Shown here: positions 17,039-21,727 of the stretch, in pieces
Layout: every line of letters starts with the position of its first letter
How positions within the stretch are numbered: position 1 is the first letter of the stretch
Translations under genes and position numbers: made by a program
IMG/VR virus record: IMGVR_UViG_3300033571_008236
Coordinates: 1 to 21,727 of that record
DNA length: 21,727 bases
From: a virus
Reading direction: 5' to 3' (one strand)
Notes under the pieces: model-generated
What the model was told of the DNA's origin: nothing
What the model saw: the letters and a program-made list of their open reading frames with translations, nothing else
Databases searched by the model: none

Positions 17039-17362
17039 TGGTATCTTGAGGCGGTAGACCTTTGCTGGGCGACCTGCCCCTAATTGGTTCTTAACCTCCG
17101 GCAGTTCTTCAGCAAGGTCAAATGCCATCAGCTTCAACATGCTTACGGTTGTCTTGTATCTTCGGTCTGGCGGCAGCTTCGACGGCATGATGGGGTAGAT
17201 CCCAAATTCATCAAATAGCTGTAGCCATAAAACAGCAAGTATGGGATGATAATTTGTAATAAGAAGCCGAACCGTCGGGCTGATTATCAGCCGCGCTGCG
17301 TCCCGTCGGGCCTTTACTCTTCCCACCGGGGGACCACTTGACCGTTTAATTTTCTTTTCCAT
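17030..17362 (-). CDS. Small basic protein, possible winged-helix DNA-binding, last gene of leftward operon
   Basis: A 110-residue basic protein. The N-terminus is Lys/Arg-rich (MEKKIKRSSGPPVGRVKARR). The middle looks helical (RLLITNYHPILAVLWLQLFDEFG, then VSMLKLMAFDLAEELPEV), and the end GAGRPAKVYRLK resembles the wing plus strand that closes many winged-helix domains. A role as a transcription or DNA-binding factor is a guess from that ending. The ATG at 17362 has GGAAAGG seven bases upstream, which supports it although it overlaps the HNH gene by 49 bases. An internal GTG closer to the HNH stop is an alternative. The stop overlaps the giant late gene's end by nine bases on the opposite strand. 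Confidence 0.6.
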   Translation of the reverse strand: MEKKIKRSSGPPVGRVKARRDAARLIISPTVRLLITNYHPILAVLWLQLFDEFGIYPIMPSKLPPDRRYKTTVSMLKLMAFDLAEELPEVKNQLGAGRPAKVYRLKIPSL

Positions 17363-17679
17363 TTTGAAGCCTTTCCACCGGGAAGCGGTGTCTTGGATTG
17401 TTTGAACCCAAGGGTTACTGATTTTTGTCTTTTGGCTTTCGCAGCCGTTGCGTGGTCCTTTTTAGTCTTTGTTGTCGCGCATGGCTTGCATGTAAGTCGG
17501 ATATTGTCATCCTCATCCGCGCCACCCAGTTCAAGTGGTCTGACATGCTCGAAGATAAACCCGCCAACCCTGAGTTTTGATCCGCAGACCATGCACTTTC
17601 CGTGTTCTCTTTCCCAGATCGCAAGTTTTCGACGATTAGAAAGATGGCCTCTTTTAGTTGTGCCAACATCTTCAACCAT
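17314..17679 (-). CDS. HNH endonuclease
   Basis: A 121-residue nuclease. Zinc ligands are C29 and C32 (CMVC) and C64 and C67 (CKPC). The ββα-metal site contains E44-H45 (FEHVRPLELGG) and N59 (DEDDNI), with H76 near the end of the motif. The downstream helix AAKAKRQKSVTLG and the basic end PLPGGKASKWKRKLNG are typical of phage HNH proteins of this size. I chose ATG 17679, which overlaps the upstream stop by eight bases; starts at 17718 and 17751 exist but would lie deep inside the upstream gene. Similar small HNH proteins often assist terminases, but here the neighbours are recombination genes, so a role in early DNA processing or host DNA attack is equally possible. Confidence 0.85.
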   Translation of the reverse strand: MVEDVGTTKRGHLSNRRKLAIWEREHGKCMVCGSKLRVGGFIFEHVRPLELGGADEDDNIRLTCKPCATTKTKKDHATAAKAKRQKSVTLGFKQSKTPLPGGKASKWKRKLNGQVVPRWEE

Positions 17680-18136
17680 TGTCTTTCCATTGTTGTAGAC
17701 GATTTTGTTCAACGACATAGCTGAAATTAAATTCCGCGCTTTTATTCTCATCCTTATACAACTCTGCTGCCGTTATATATCCGGGGAATAGAACATATGT
17801 GTCGTGCAGAATTGCAAGCGCGAACACATCAATGTCATCGTTGTGTTTGGCGATAAGTTTTCCGCTTTTGACGCGGGTCGTTTTCACATCGAACCGTTTC
17901 TCCTTGAGTAGACAGTCGGCAGATCCCGTCCTTGGTTTTGCTGTGATGTCAAAGAATATGTTCCAGTGCTTGCAGAAAGCATATTCACCAATGAACCCAT
18001 CCTCATCAATCTCGTAGGTATCGCGGTTGAACGGCGTGTTTTTACTGGAGACGGTTCGAGCCGAGAACGACCGAAGGTTTCCCATCATCTTGCAAACGGC
18101 AATTTCAGCCGGTTCAAGGTCAACCCTGATTATCAT
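17672..18136 (-). CDS. PD-(D/E)XK-like nuclease, phage type
   Basis: A 154-residue protein with the residue order of the PD-(D/E)XK nuclease fold: E51 in DGFIGEYAF, D74 in RTGSADCLL, then D83 and K85 in FDVKTT, followed by a DIDVFALAIL strand and VLFPGYITAAEL. The series GEYAFCK, PRTGSADC, DVKTT is one I recognise in short phage proteins usually annotated as hypothetical. Members of this fold cut DNA as exonucleases, junction resolvases or restriction-like enzymes, and the substrate here is unknown. The start at 18136 overlaps the preceding gene by 17 bases. Its place between an unknown gene and the HNH gene suggests work on early phage or host DNA. The fold assignment is from residue pattern only. 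Confidence 0.65.
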   Translation of the reverse strand: MIIRVDLEPAEIAVCKMMGNLRSFSARTVSSKNTPFNRDTYEIDEDGFIGEYAFCKHWNIFFDITAKPRTGSADCLLKEKRFDVKTTRVKSGKLIAKHNDDIDVFALAILHDTYVLFPGYITAAELYKDENKSAEFNFSYVVEQNRLQQWKDNG

Positions 18137-18455
18137 CTTTCATCCACTTCAAAGCATCTTCGGAACAGGCATCGAGCAGCTTGTCCGAATGGGTTTCAGC
18201 CAATGCGTCAGCAAACGCATCGAGCATGTCTTCAGAAACAATGTCCGGCATATTGCCGTGAGAGTCTTCGACATAAATATCCACGAAGCCCATGACTTCG
18301 CAGCCAAGCGTTCCCATAAAATTGCGGGACACAAGCTGCGTTGCCTCTCCTTCGTAGGATAATTCTGCGACACCGCTGATAAAATACTCTCTGTCATTAA
18401 ACATGGCAGCGAGGTTCTCGAATTGGTAAAGTGCAGATCCTTCAAACTTAATCAT
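18120..18455 (-). CDS. Unknown phage protein, 111 residues, acidic
   Basis: Read from ATG 18455, whose first bases overlap the previous gene's TGA (ATGA at 18452-18455); an upstream start at 18470 would add five residues but is less well placed. The product starts MIKFEGSALYQFENLAAMF and contains a β-rich middle (YFISGVAELSYEGEATQLVS) and an acidic helical end (SEDMLDAFADALAETHSDK). I do not recognise a family. No catalytic motif, membrane segment or metal site is evident. Its position in a tightly overlapping operon is the main support for it being real, and codon phase is continuous with its neighbours' pattern of short overlaps. Confidence 0.65.
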   Translation of the reverse strand: MIKFEGSALYQFENLAAMFNDREYFISGVAELSYEGEATQLVSRNFMGTLGCEVMGFVDIYVEDSHGNMPDIVSEDMLDAFADALAETHSDKLLDACSEDALKWMKDDNQG

Positions 18456-18583
18456 CGTTTTTTCAACCAAGCCTGTTCGCGTTCTTTTCTGAGCCGATCC
18501 AATTCGATGCGCATCTCTGCAAATTCATCGTGCATAAACCGGTATCGTTTTGCCAATCGGGCAAATTCATCCTGAAGGTCCAT
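18452..18583 (-). CDS. Coiled-coil small protein, 43 residues
   Basis: A short gene read from ATG 18583, overlapping the end of gcrA by 17 bases and ending with an ATGA overlap onto the next gene. The product, MDLQDEFARLAKRYRFMHDE followed by FAEMRIELDRLRKEREQAWLKKR, is almost wholly a charged amphipathic helix with heptad-like Leu/Ile/Met spacing, so a coiled coil is likely. The frame is open upstream as far as an ATG at 18814, but that would overlap gcrA by nearly 250 bases and its extra N-terminus is low-complexity, so the short form is preferred. Function unknown; an adaptor or inhibitor that binds a partner protein would suit its size. Confidence 0.6.
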   Translation of the reverse strand: MDLQDEFARLAKRYRFMHDEFAEMRIELDRLRKEREQAWLKKR

Positions 18584-19079
18584 GTATCTTTTTATGCTTA
18601 CTACCCCCTCCGTCTCTGTATTTTGGCTGCTCGTCGAAGGGCCGATAGACAATGGCAGCGTGATAGTCGCACCATCCGTTTCTTGTTGCTGGTGTTCCGC
18701 AGCAAATGTATTGCTCTCCTCGTTTTTCAACGATGAATTTGCATTGGTGATTTTGTCTTCTGAGGAACGGGACATAATGCTCCTTACTAGGCGGGGGAGG
18801 CGGTGATATTTCATGCTTTACCCTTTCCTGTTTCGGGCCTGTCAGAAATACTCTCCTGAGATGTTCTCCTCTGCGCGGTCTTGGTGACTTTGGTGCATTT
18901 TCTTTCGTGGCTTTTGCCCCAGACTTCGCCAATGATTTTACTTTATTGCGGTGCATTACGCCAATCACGGAGTTGCGTGTCCGGCCGACTTGCCGCCCGA
19001 TCTCTGATGCACTTTTGCCTTCAGCAGCCAGCTTCCTGACGATTTCTAATTCATCTGGTGTCCAATGCTTTAATGTCAT
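18567..19079 (-). CDS. gcrA: GcrA-like cell-cycle transcription regulator
   Basis: A 170-residue protein of the GcrA family (Pfam GcrA). The N-terminal helix-turn-helix domain is clear: HWTPDELEIVRKLAAEGKSA (5-24) then SEIGRQVGRTRNSVIGVMHR (25-44). A Pro/Lys-rich linker follows (60-105), and a Cys-rich C-terminal segment contains C113, C126, C127, C137 and H140 (CKFIVEKRG, CCGTPATRNGWCDYH). In alphaproteobacteria GcrA binds sigma-70 holoenzyme and activates promoters carrying CcrM-methylated GANTC. A phage copy may redirect host transcription to phage or S-phase genes; this is inference. The ATG at 19079 overlaps the upstream TGA (ATGA); a start at 19091 is possible. No CcrM methylase is in the window. 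Confidence 0.9.
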   Translation of the reverse strand: MTLKHWTPDELEIVRKLAAEGKSASEIGRQVGRTRNSVIGVMHRNKVKSLAKSGAKATKENAPKSPRPRRGEHLRRVFLTGPKQERVKHEISPPPPPSKEHYVPFLRRQNHQCKFIVEKRGEQYICCGTPATRNGWCDYHAAIVYRPFDEQPKYRDGGGSKHKKIHGPSG

Positions 19080-19531
19080 GAGCGTGTCCATTCTTCCGGC
19101 TCCATACCCAACATGGCAAACACTTCGTCGAGCAGGGCTTGCCTATCAGTTTCAGGGATAACTTCTTCGACGATCACATCCAGACATTGATTGAAGAACT
19201 TCCTAAATTCATCCTGCCCCATCGAATGAAACGATATGGATTTGGTCTGCGTCCATATCTTTCCATCGTGCATCATAACGCTATCAACCCAGCCGAGACG
19301 GACCTTCAGCCATGTGAGAAGCTGTTCCGGATTGGTGTAATAGGGATGGTTTTCCACAACCTTCGCCAGAAGAGACCAAAACAGGCGATGCTGCTTTGGG
19401 CTTCTGGTCCGGGTTATCTTGACTGTCAGATCACGGCCTTCAGGGATCTCAAGCAAATGCTCCCGATCCCATTCGGTAACGGGGAGAAGCCTCTCCCCGC
19501 TCCGGCGCATGATGAGGAAGTCGTTGCTCAT
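19076..19531 (-). CDS. DUF1367 family phage protein
   Basis: A 151-residue protein matching the general pattern of DUF1367: a DLTVKITRTRSPKQHRLFWS segment (34-53), LLAKVVENHPYYTNPEQLLTWL, a HDGKIWTQTKSISFHSM stretch, and DEFRKFFNQCLDVIVEEVIP near the end. DUF1367 proteins are found in phages and prophages next to recombination genes, often in the place of NinB-like factors, but no biochemical role is established that I know of. The ATG at 19531 overlaps the erf stop by four bases, and its own stop overlaps gcrA. The coupling to erf suggests a role in recombination or replication. Confidence 0.75.
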   Translation of the reverse strand: MSNDFLIMRRSGERLLPVTEWDREHLLEIPEGRDLTVKITRTRSPKQHRLFWSLLAKVVENHPYYTNPEQLLTWLKVRLGWVDSVMMHDGKIWTQTKSISFHSMGQDEFRKFFNQCLDVIVEEVIPETDRQALLDEVFAMLGMEPEEWTRS

Positions 19532-20172
19532 GCCGCTGCTGCTGCCTCATTGAGACGCTTCTGGGCTTCGACAAATGCTGCACGAACTGCCGCCTGATCC
19601 GGTGGTGTCAGCTTCTTTGTCTCGCTGGCAACATCAGTTCCCCATTTCTGAAGAGCAACCTTGTCGGTGATGTTATTCAAGCCAATCATCATTTCTTCTG
19701 CGCGAAGTTTGCTTTTTTCATCGTCATAGCCATCGACGACGGGCTTCGGCGCTTGCTTGGCAGGACGCGCAGCATTTACCGGAACATCGTTTGCTGCATT
19801 GCCATCGTCATCCTCTTCACCGGCAACACCAGCAATAGCAGACAAAGATAGGCGCTTTGCATAAGTGAGGGCAGCCGCAATTTCCTGATGTTTGCCGCTG
19901 TTCGTAACCGGATAAACCGACTCAATCCACTGACCTGATGTATGCGTCAGACGGGAATAGAGGACCATCCCTGTATCCTCTATCCCCGTCATCTGCATGA
20001 GGGCGATCCCATTCTTTGCAAGAGCGGGACGCACCGCATTGAGAACCGATGACAGATCCGCATACTTCGATTTGAAGTGCGGGTTAACCTTGTTGAAAAC
20101 AGGGTTTGTCATTTCGGCCTGTGCCTTGGCAAGTGCCGCAGCAATTTCATTAATCTGTTCTGACGTTTTCAT
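19528..20172 (-). CDS. erf: Erf-family single-strand DNA annealing protein
   Basis: A 214-residue protein of the ERF superfamily. The signature region NPVFNKVNPHFKSKYADLSS (23-42), followed by VLNAVRPALAKNGIALMQ and later SGKHQEIAAALTYAKRLSLS, is characteristic. ERF proteins form rings on single-stranded DNA and anneal complementary strands, for example to circularise or recombine phage genomes. The C-terminal third (120-214) is less conserved, with a Pro/Lys linker and a helical end finishing in AAAAA. It is encoded two genes after a YqaJ-type exonuclease, the usual partner that makes single strands. Four-base ATGA overlaps on both sides point to translational coupling. No sign of truncation. 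Confidence 0.92.
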   Translation of the reverse strand: MKTSEQINEIAAALAKAQAEMTNPVFNKVNPHFKSKYADLSSVLNAVRPALAKNGIALMQMTGIEDTGMVLYSRLTHTSGQWIESVYPVTNSGKHQEIAAALTYAKRLSLSAIAGVAGEEDDDGNAANDVPVNAARPAKQAPKPVVDGYDDEKSKLRAEEMMIGLNNITDKVALQKWGTDVASETKKLTPPDQAAVRAAFVEAQKRLNEAAAAA

Positions 20173-20399
20173 TGTTTTGCTTCCTTATATGTGTTCGCCC
20201 AAGGCCCACCGTTAACTTTGTTAGCCATTCCCATTAACGCATCAAGATATTGAAACGAGTTTTCGACCGCTTCACCATATCCCTTAACCCAATCAGTAGG
20301 TTCACGATCATCATTTGTTGCTTTGCTGATCAATGCACGTTGCCCTGCAAGAAATGACTTCATCTGAATGATGATAAGCGTATCGGTTATATCGCCCAT
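20169..20399 (-). CDS. Unknown small phage protein between exonuclease and erf
   Basis: A 76-residue protein (MGDITDTLIIIQMKSFLAGQ, then EPTDWVKGYGEAVENSFQYL) of mixed helical character. The ATG at 20399 shares one base with the exonuclease's TGA (TGATG); a GTG three bases upstream is also possible, and AAGGAG lies at a usable distance from both. Its stop overlaps the erf ATG (ATGA). I do not recognise a family. The conserved-looking VKGYGEAVENSF stretch resembles short phage proteins of the type that read GYxxAxxDA near Asp/Trp pairs, but I cannot name one. Position inside the recombination pair suggests an accessory role. Confidence 0.65.
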   Translation of the reverse strand: MGDITDTLIIIQMKSFLAGQRALISKATNDDREPTDWVKGYGEAVENSFQYLDALMGMANKVNGGPWANTYKEAKQ

Positions 20400-21184
20400 C
20401 ACTTCATCTCCTTAATCGTAATGGAGCCAGTCTTGCTCCGTTTTGCCACAAGACCATGACCATATGCCTCGGCCGCATCAGCCGGTGTCATCGCCTTCAA
20501 TCCTTCTTTAGCTTTATCAAACTTTCCCGCTGCATCTTTATTGGAAATGAATGTAGCAGCAAGATCAGCCCACTCATTGTTGCCAGTCATATCGACCTTC
20601 TTATCAACAGGACCATCATATTTGACGGCGCGGATCACTGGTTCGATGCCTTCGAGGACACAATCCCAGAACTGCTCTTCGACAGCGATCAACTCTTCCG
20701 CGTATCCATAGTCCAATTCAAACTCAAACACCGAGTGTTTATGGTTGCCGAAAAACACTGATAAAACAGCCCTTTTCAGATCACACACAATCATGTTGTG
20801 CGTAAGCTGCGGGATGTATTTCTGGATCACTTCCTCATCTTTCCAGAAAGCAGAAACATGCTTTGCTTCCCAGATGGCCTTGTTGTCATCCGTCAAACCA
20901 TCGAGGGTGCAACCCATGAATGGATGATCTAGGCAGATGCGCTGATCCCCTGCCGCAAGAACATTGCGACCGGTTGTCTTGGTAAACCAAGTCCGATTGA
21001 AGGCTTCAGTCCATATGCCCATCTGAACAGGGAGAACGTCGGAAAGATCTTCATGCTCTTTCTCGCCGCGCTTTTCCTGCCACAGCCGGAATATCTTTTC
21101 ATTGTCCCCAGACATGAGGATGTTCGCATCCGAGCCGCCAAGAACGGTTTTACGAAATGCGATCTGTTCTGCTGTAAGGCTCAT
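20399..21184 (-). CDS. YqaJ-type viral recombinase / lambda-exonuclease-fold nuclease
   Basis: A 261-residue nuclease. The sequence shows GGSDA (16-20), the acidic E60 in MGIWTEAF, D95 in CTLDGL, and E106-A107-K108 in AIWEAKH, followed by YIPQLTHNM with Q126. This is the order of catalytic and structural residues of the YqaJ/λ-exonuclease group (PD-(D/E)XK fold), which degrades one strand of double-stranded DNA from ends to make 3' tails for an annealing protein. The Erf gene two positions downstream is the expected partner. ATGA overlap at 21181-21184 with the preceding gene supports the start. The C-terminal 60 residues (DNA-distal) are Lys/Ala-rich and do not match a motif I can name. Confidence 0.88.
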   Translation of the reverse strand: MSLTAEQIAFRKTVLGGSDANILMSGDNEKIFRLWQEKRGEKEHEDLSDVLPVQMGIWTEAFNRTWFTKTTGRNVLAAGDQRICLDHPFMGCTLDGLTDDNKAIWEAKHVSAFWKDEEVIQKYIPQLTHNMIVCDLKRAVLSVFFGNHKHSVFEFELDYGYAEELIAVEEQFWDCVLEGIEPVIRAVKYDGPVDKKVDMTGNNEWADLAATFISNKDAAGKFDKAKEGLKAMTPADAAEAYGHGLVAKRSKTGSITIKEMK

Positions 21185-21408
21185 ACCTTGCTCCCATCGA
21201 ATGATTTGTTAAGTGCCTTGGTCAGAGCCAAGCGCAATTCATCTGGCGATCCATTGAACTGCAATACACATTCTTCAAACGTGATCTTCTGCGGTTCATG
21301 ATAGTCTGCCGTATCAAGCAGCAAGTGAAGCATTGTCTGATTCGTTTGCGGAAGATGATGAACCATCGCGTCGATGTGAACGACGCGCTGAAAATAAACT
21401 GTTGCCAC
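21181..21408 (-). CDS. Unknown small protein, first gene of leftward operon
   Basis: A 75-residue protein beginning with GTG at 21408 (MATVYFQRVVHIDAMVHHLP), chosen because GAGGAGG lies at 21416-21422, seven bases upstream, a near-ideal ribosome site. The middle contains LLLDTADYHEPQKITFEECV and the end LRLALTKALNKSFDGSKV. I do not recognise a family. It stands first after the candidate leftward promoter, so it would be among the earliest proteins made from this operon, a position often held by host-takeover or regulatory proteins in phages. That role is only inference from position. Confidence 0.65.
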   Translation of the reverse strand: MATVYFQRVVHIDAMVHHLPQTNQTMLHLLLDTADYHEPQKITFEECVLQFNGSPDELRLALTKALNKSFDGSKV

Positions 21409-21415
21409 TGGTGGT

Positions 21416-21422
21416 CCTCCTC
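21416..21422 (-). promoter_or_regulatory. Ribosome binding site that decides the GTG start at 21408
   Basis: On the minus strand GAGGAGG lies seven bases before GTG 21408. It is the strongest Shine-Dalgarno match in the leftward operon and is why the GTG is taken as the start of the first gene. Confidence 0.7.
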
Positions 21423-21423
21423 A

Positions 21424-21439
21424 ATCGCCCTATTGCGAT
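21424..21439. promoter_or_regulatory. Small inverted repeat downstream of the leftward promoter
   Basis: ATCGCCCTATTGCGAT contains five-base arms ATCGC/GCGAT around a six-base centre. It lies just downstream of the leftward -10 box, near the expected start point, and overlaps the rightward -35 box. It could be an operator half-site pair or a hairpin at the 5' end of the early transcript. Short arms make chance possible. Confidence 0.35.
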
Positions 21440-21461
21440 ATTTTTATTTTGATGCTAGAAA
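21433..21461 (+). promoter_or_regulatory. Candidate rightward promoter, overlapping the leftward one
   Basis: TTGCGA at 21433-21438 and TAGAAA at 21456-21461 are separated by 17 bases; each matches four of six consensus positions. It would drive the rightward gene at 21492. Its elements overlap those of the leftward promoter, so the two could compete. Weaker than the leftward candidate. Confidence 0.35.
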
Positions 21462-21475
21462 TTAAAAAATGTCAA
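21446..21475 (-). promoter_or_regulatory. Candidate leftward sigma-70 promoter for the early operon
   Basis: On the minus strand a perfect TTGACA (21470-21475) is followed after 18 bases by CAAAAT (21446-21451), which matches the TATAAT consensus at four of six positions. It lies 37 bases before the GTG of the first leftward gene, within the only real intergenic gap of the window. The whole spacer is A/T-rich. Confidence 0.55.
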
Positions 21476-21491
21476 GCGGGGAGATTTAGCA

Positions 21492-21722
21492 ATGGAATGG
21501 CAACCAATGGAGACGGCCCCCAAAGATGGGTCCATGATTCTTGCATATGCTTATTGGGTGGATGACGGCAAGGAATGTGGCGACTATTATGTGATGGTTT
21601 GTTGGGACGAAATTGATCAAATGTGGAATGAGGGCGGCCTTCTTTATGAACAAGATTTGTTAACAGGTTGGATGCCTCTTCCAAAAAAACCAGAGAAAAA
21701 ACAGAATGGCAAATCGCTTTAA
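21492..21722 (+). CDS. Small W-P-METAPKDG family protein
   Basis: A 76-residue protein with MEWQPMETAPKDGSMILAYA at the start and TGWMPLPKKPEKK near the end. The pattern (W-x-P-x-E-TAPKDG … WMPLP) is a widespread short family seen in phages and in alphaproteobacterial genomes; its function is unknown to me. It reads rightward, away from the leftward operon, with GGGGAG at 21478-21483 as ribosome site and a candidate promoter at 21433-21461. The Trp-rich β-type sequence and absence of membrane segments suggest a small soluble protein. The next gene may overlap its end. Confidence 0.75.
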   Translation: MEWQPMETAPKDGSMILAYAYWVDDGKECGDYYVMVCWDEIDQMWNEGGLLYEQDLLTGWMPLPKKPEKKQNGKSL

Positions 21723-21727
21723 AGTAG
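21706..21727 (+). CDS. Possible start of next rightward gene (cut by window edge)
   Basis: An ATG at 21706, inside the end of the preceding gene, opens a frame reading MANRFKV to the window edge. A run of purines (GAGAAAAAACAG) lies just upstream. The overlap style is like that of other genes here. Only seven codons are visible, so this is tentative. Confidence 0.3.

Noticed and set aside
17020-17090. A rho-independent terminator between the convergent blocks
   Set aside because: I looked on both strands for a GC stem followed by T residues and saw none; only weak partial complementarities are present.
18452-18814. A 120-residue reading of the coiled-coil gene
   Set aside because: It would overlap gcrA by nearly 250 bases in another frame, and the added N-terminal part is low-complexity. 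The ATG at 18583 fits the short-overlap pattern of the operon.

Overview
The window is a piece of a tailed double-stranded DNA phage genome, or a close prophage relative. A short-tailed (podovirus-like) phage of an alphaproteobacterium fits best. The short-tail reading rests on a head-tail adaptor of the SU10/T7-gp11-like type, a large nozzle-like protein, a run of internal/ejection-type virion proteins, and no visible tape measure, sheath or tail-tube gene. The alphaproteobacterial reading rests mainly on a GcrA homologue (a cell-cycle regulator typical of that class) and on a holin of the gene-transfer-agent 3-TM type. No integrase, terminase, portal, capsid, polymerase, tRNA or rRNA gene is visible, so lifestyle and taxonomy cannot be settled from this piece.

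Layout. Positions 1-17038 are a rightward late block. It opens with the end of a glycine-rich tail fibre. A lysis group follows: a small membrane/coiled-coil protein, a 53-residue protein, a holin, and an M15 peptidase endolysin the size of the T5 endolysin. Next come the adaptor, a fibre-like protein, a nozzle-like protein and a small conserved protein. Three proteins of internal-virion type follow, and the block ends in one 2646-residue polyvalent protein with a metallopeptidase, an ADP-ribosyltransferase-like region and an LPD38-like C-terminal half. That single gene fills more than a third of the window.

Positions 17030-21408 are a leftward block of eleven genes, each overlapping the next. 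From its promoter end it encodes an unknown 75-residue protein, a YqaJ-type exonuclease, an unknown small protein, an Erf single-strand annealing protein, a DUF1367 protein, GcrA, a 43-residue coiled-coil protein, an unknown 111-residue protein, a PD-(D/E)XK-like nuclease, an HNH endonuclease and a small basic, possibly DNA-binding protein. This looks like an early recombination and host-takeover operon. It meets the late block tail to tail with a 9-base overlap and no visible terminator. Positions 21409-21491 hold the only real intergenic region, with divergent promoter candidates and a small palindrome. A rightward small gene follows, and another may start at the window edge.

How it fits together (inference): the exonuclease and Erf would form a two-component recombination pair, GcrA could redirect host transcription at methylated GANTC promoters, and the giant polyvalent protein is placed where other phages keep proteins ejected with the DNA. 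No stretch of 300 bases lacks a gene.
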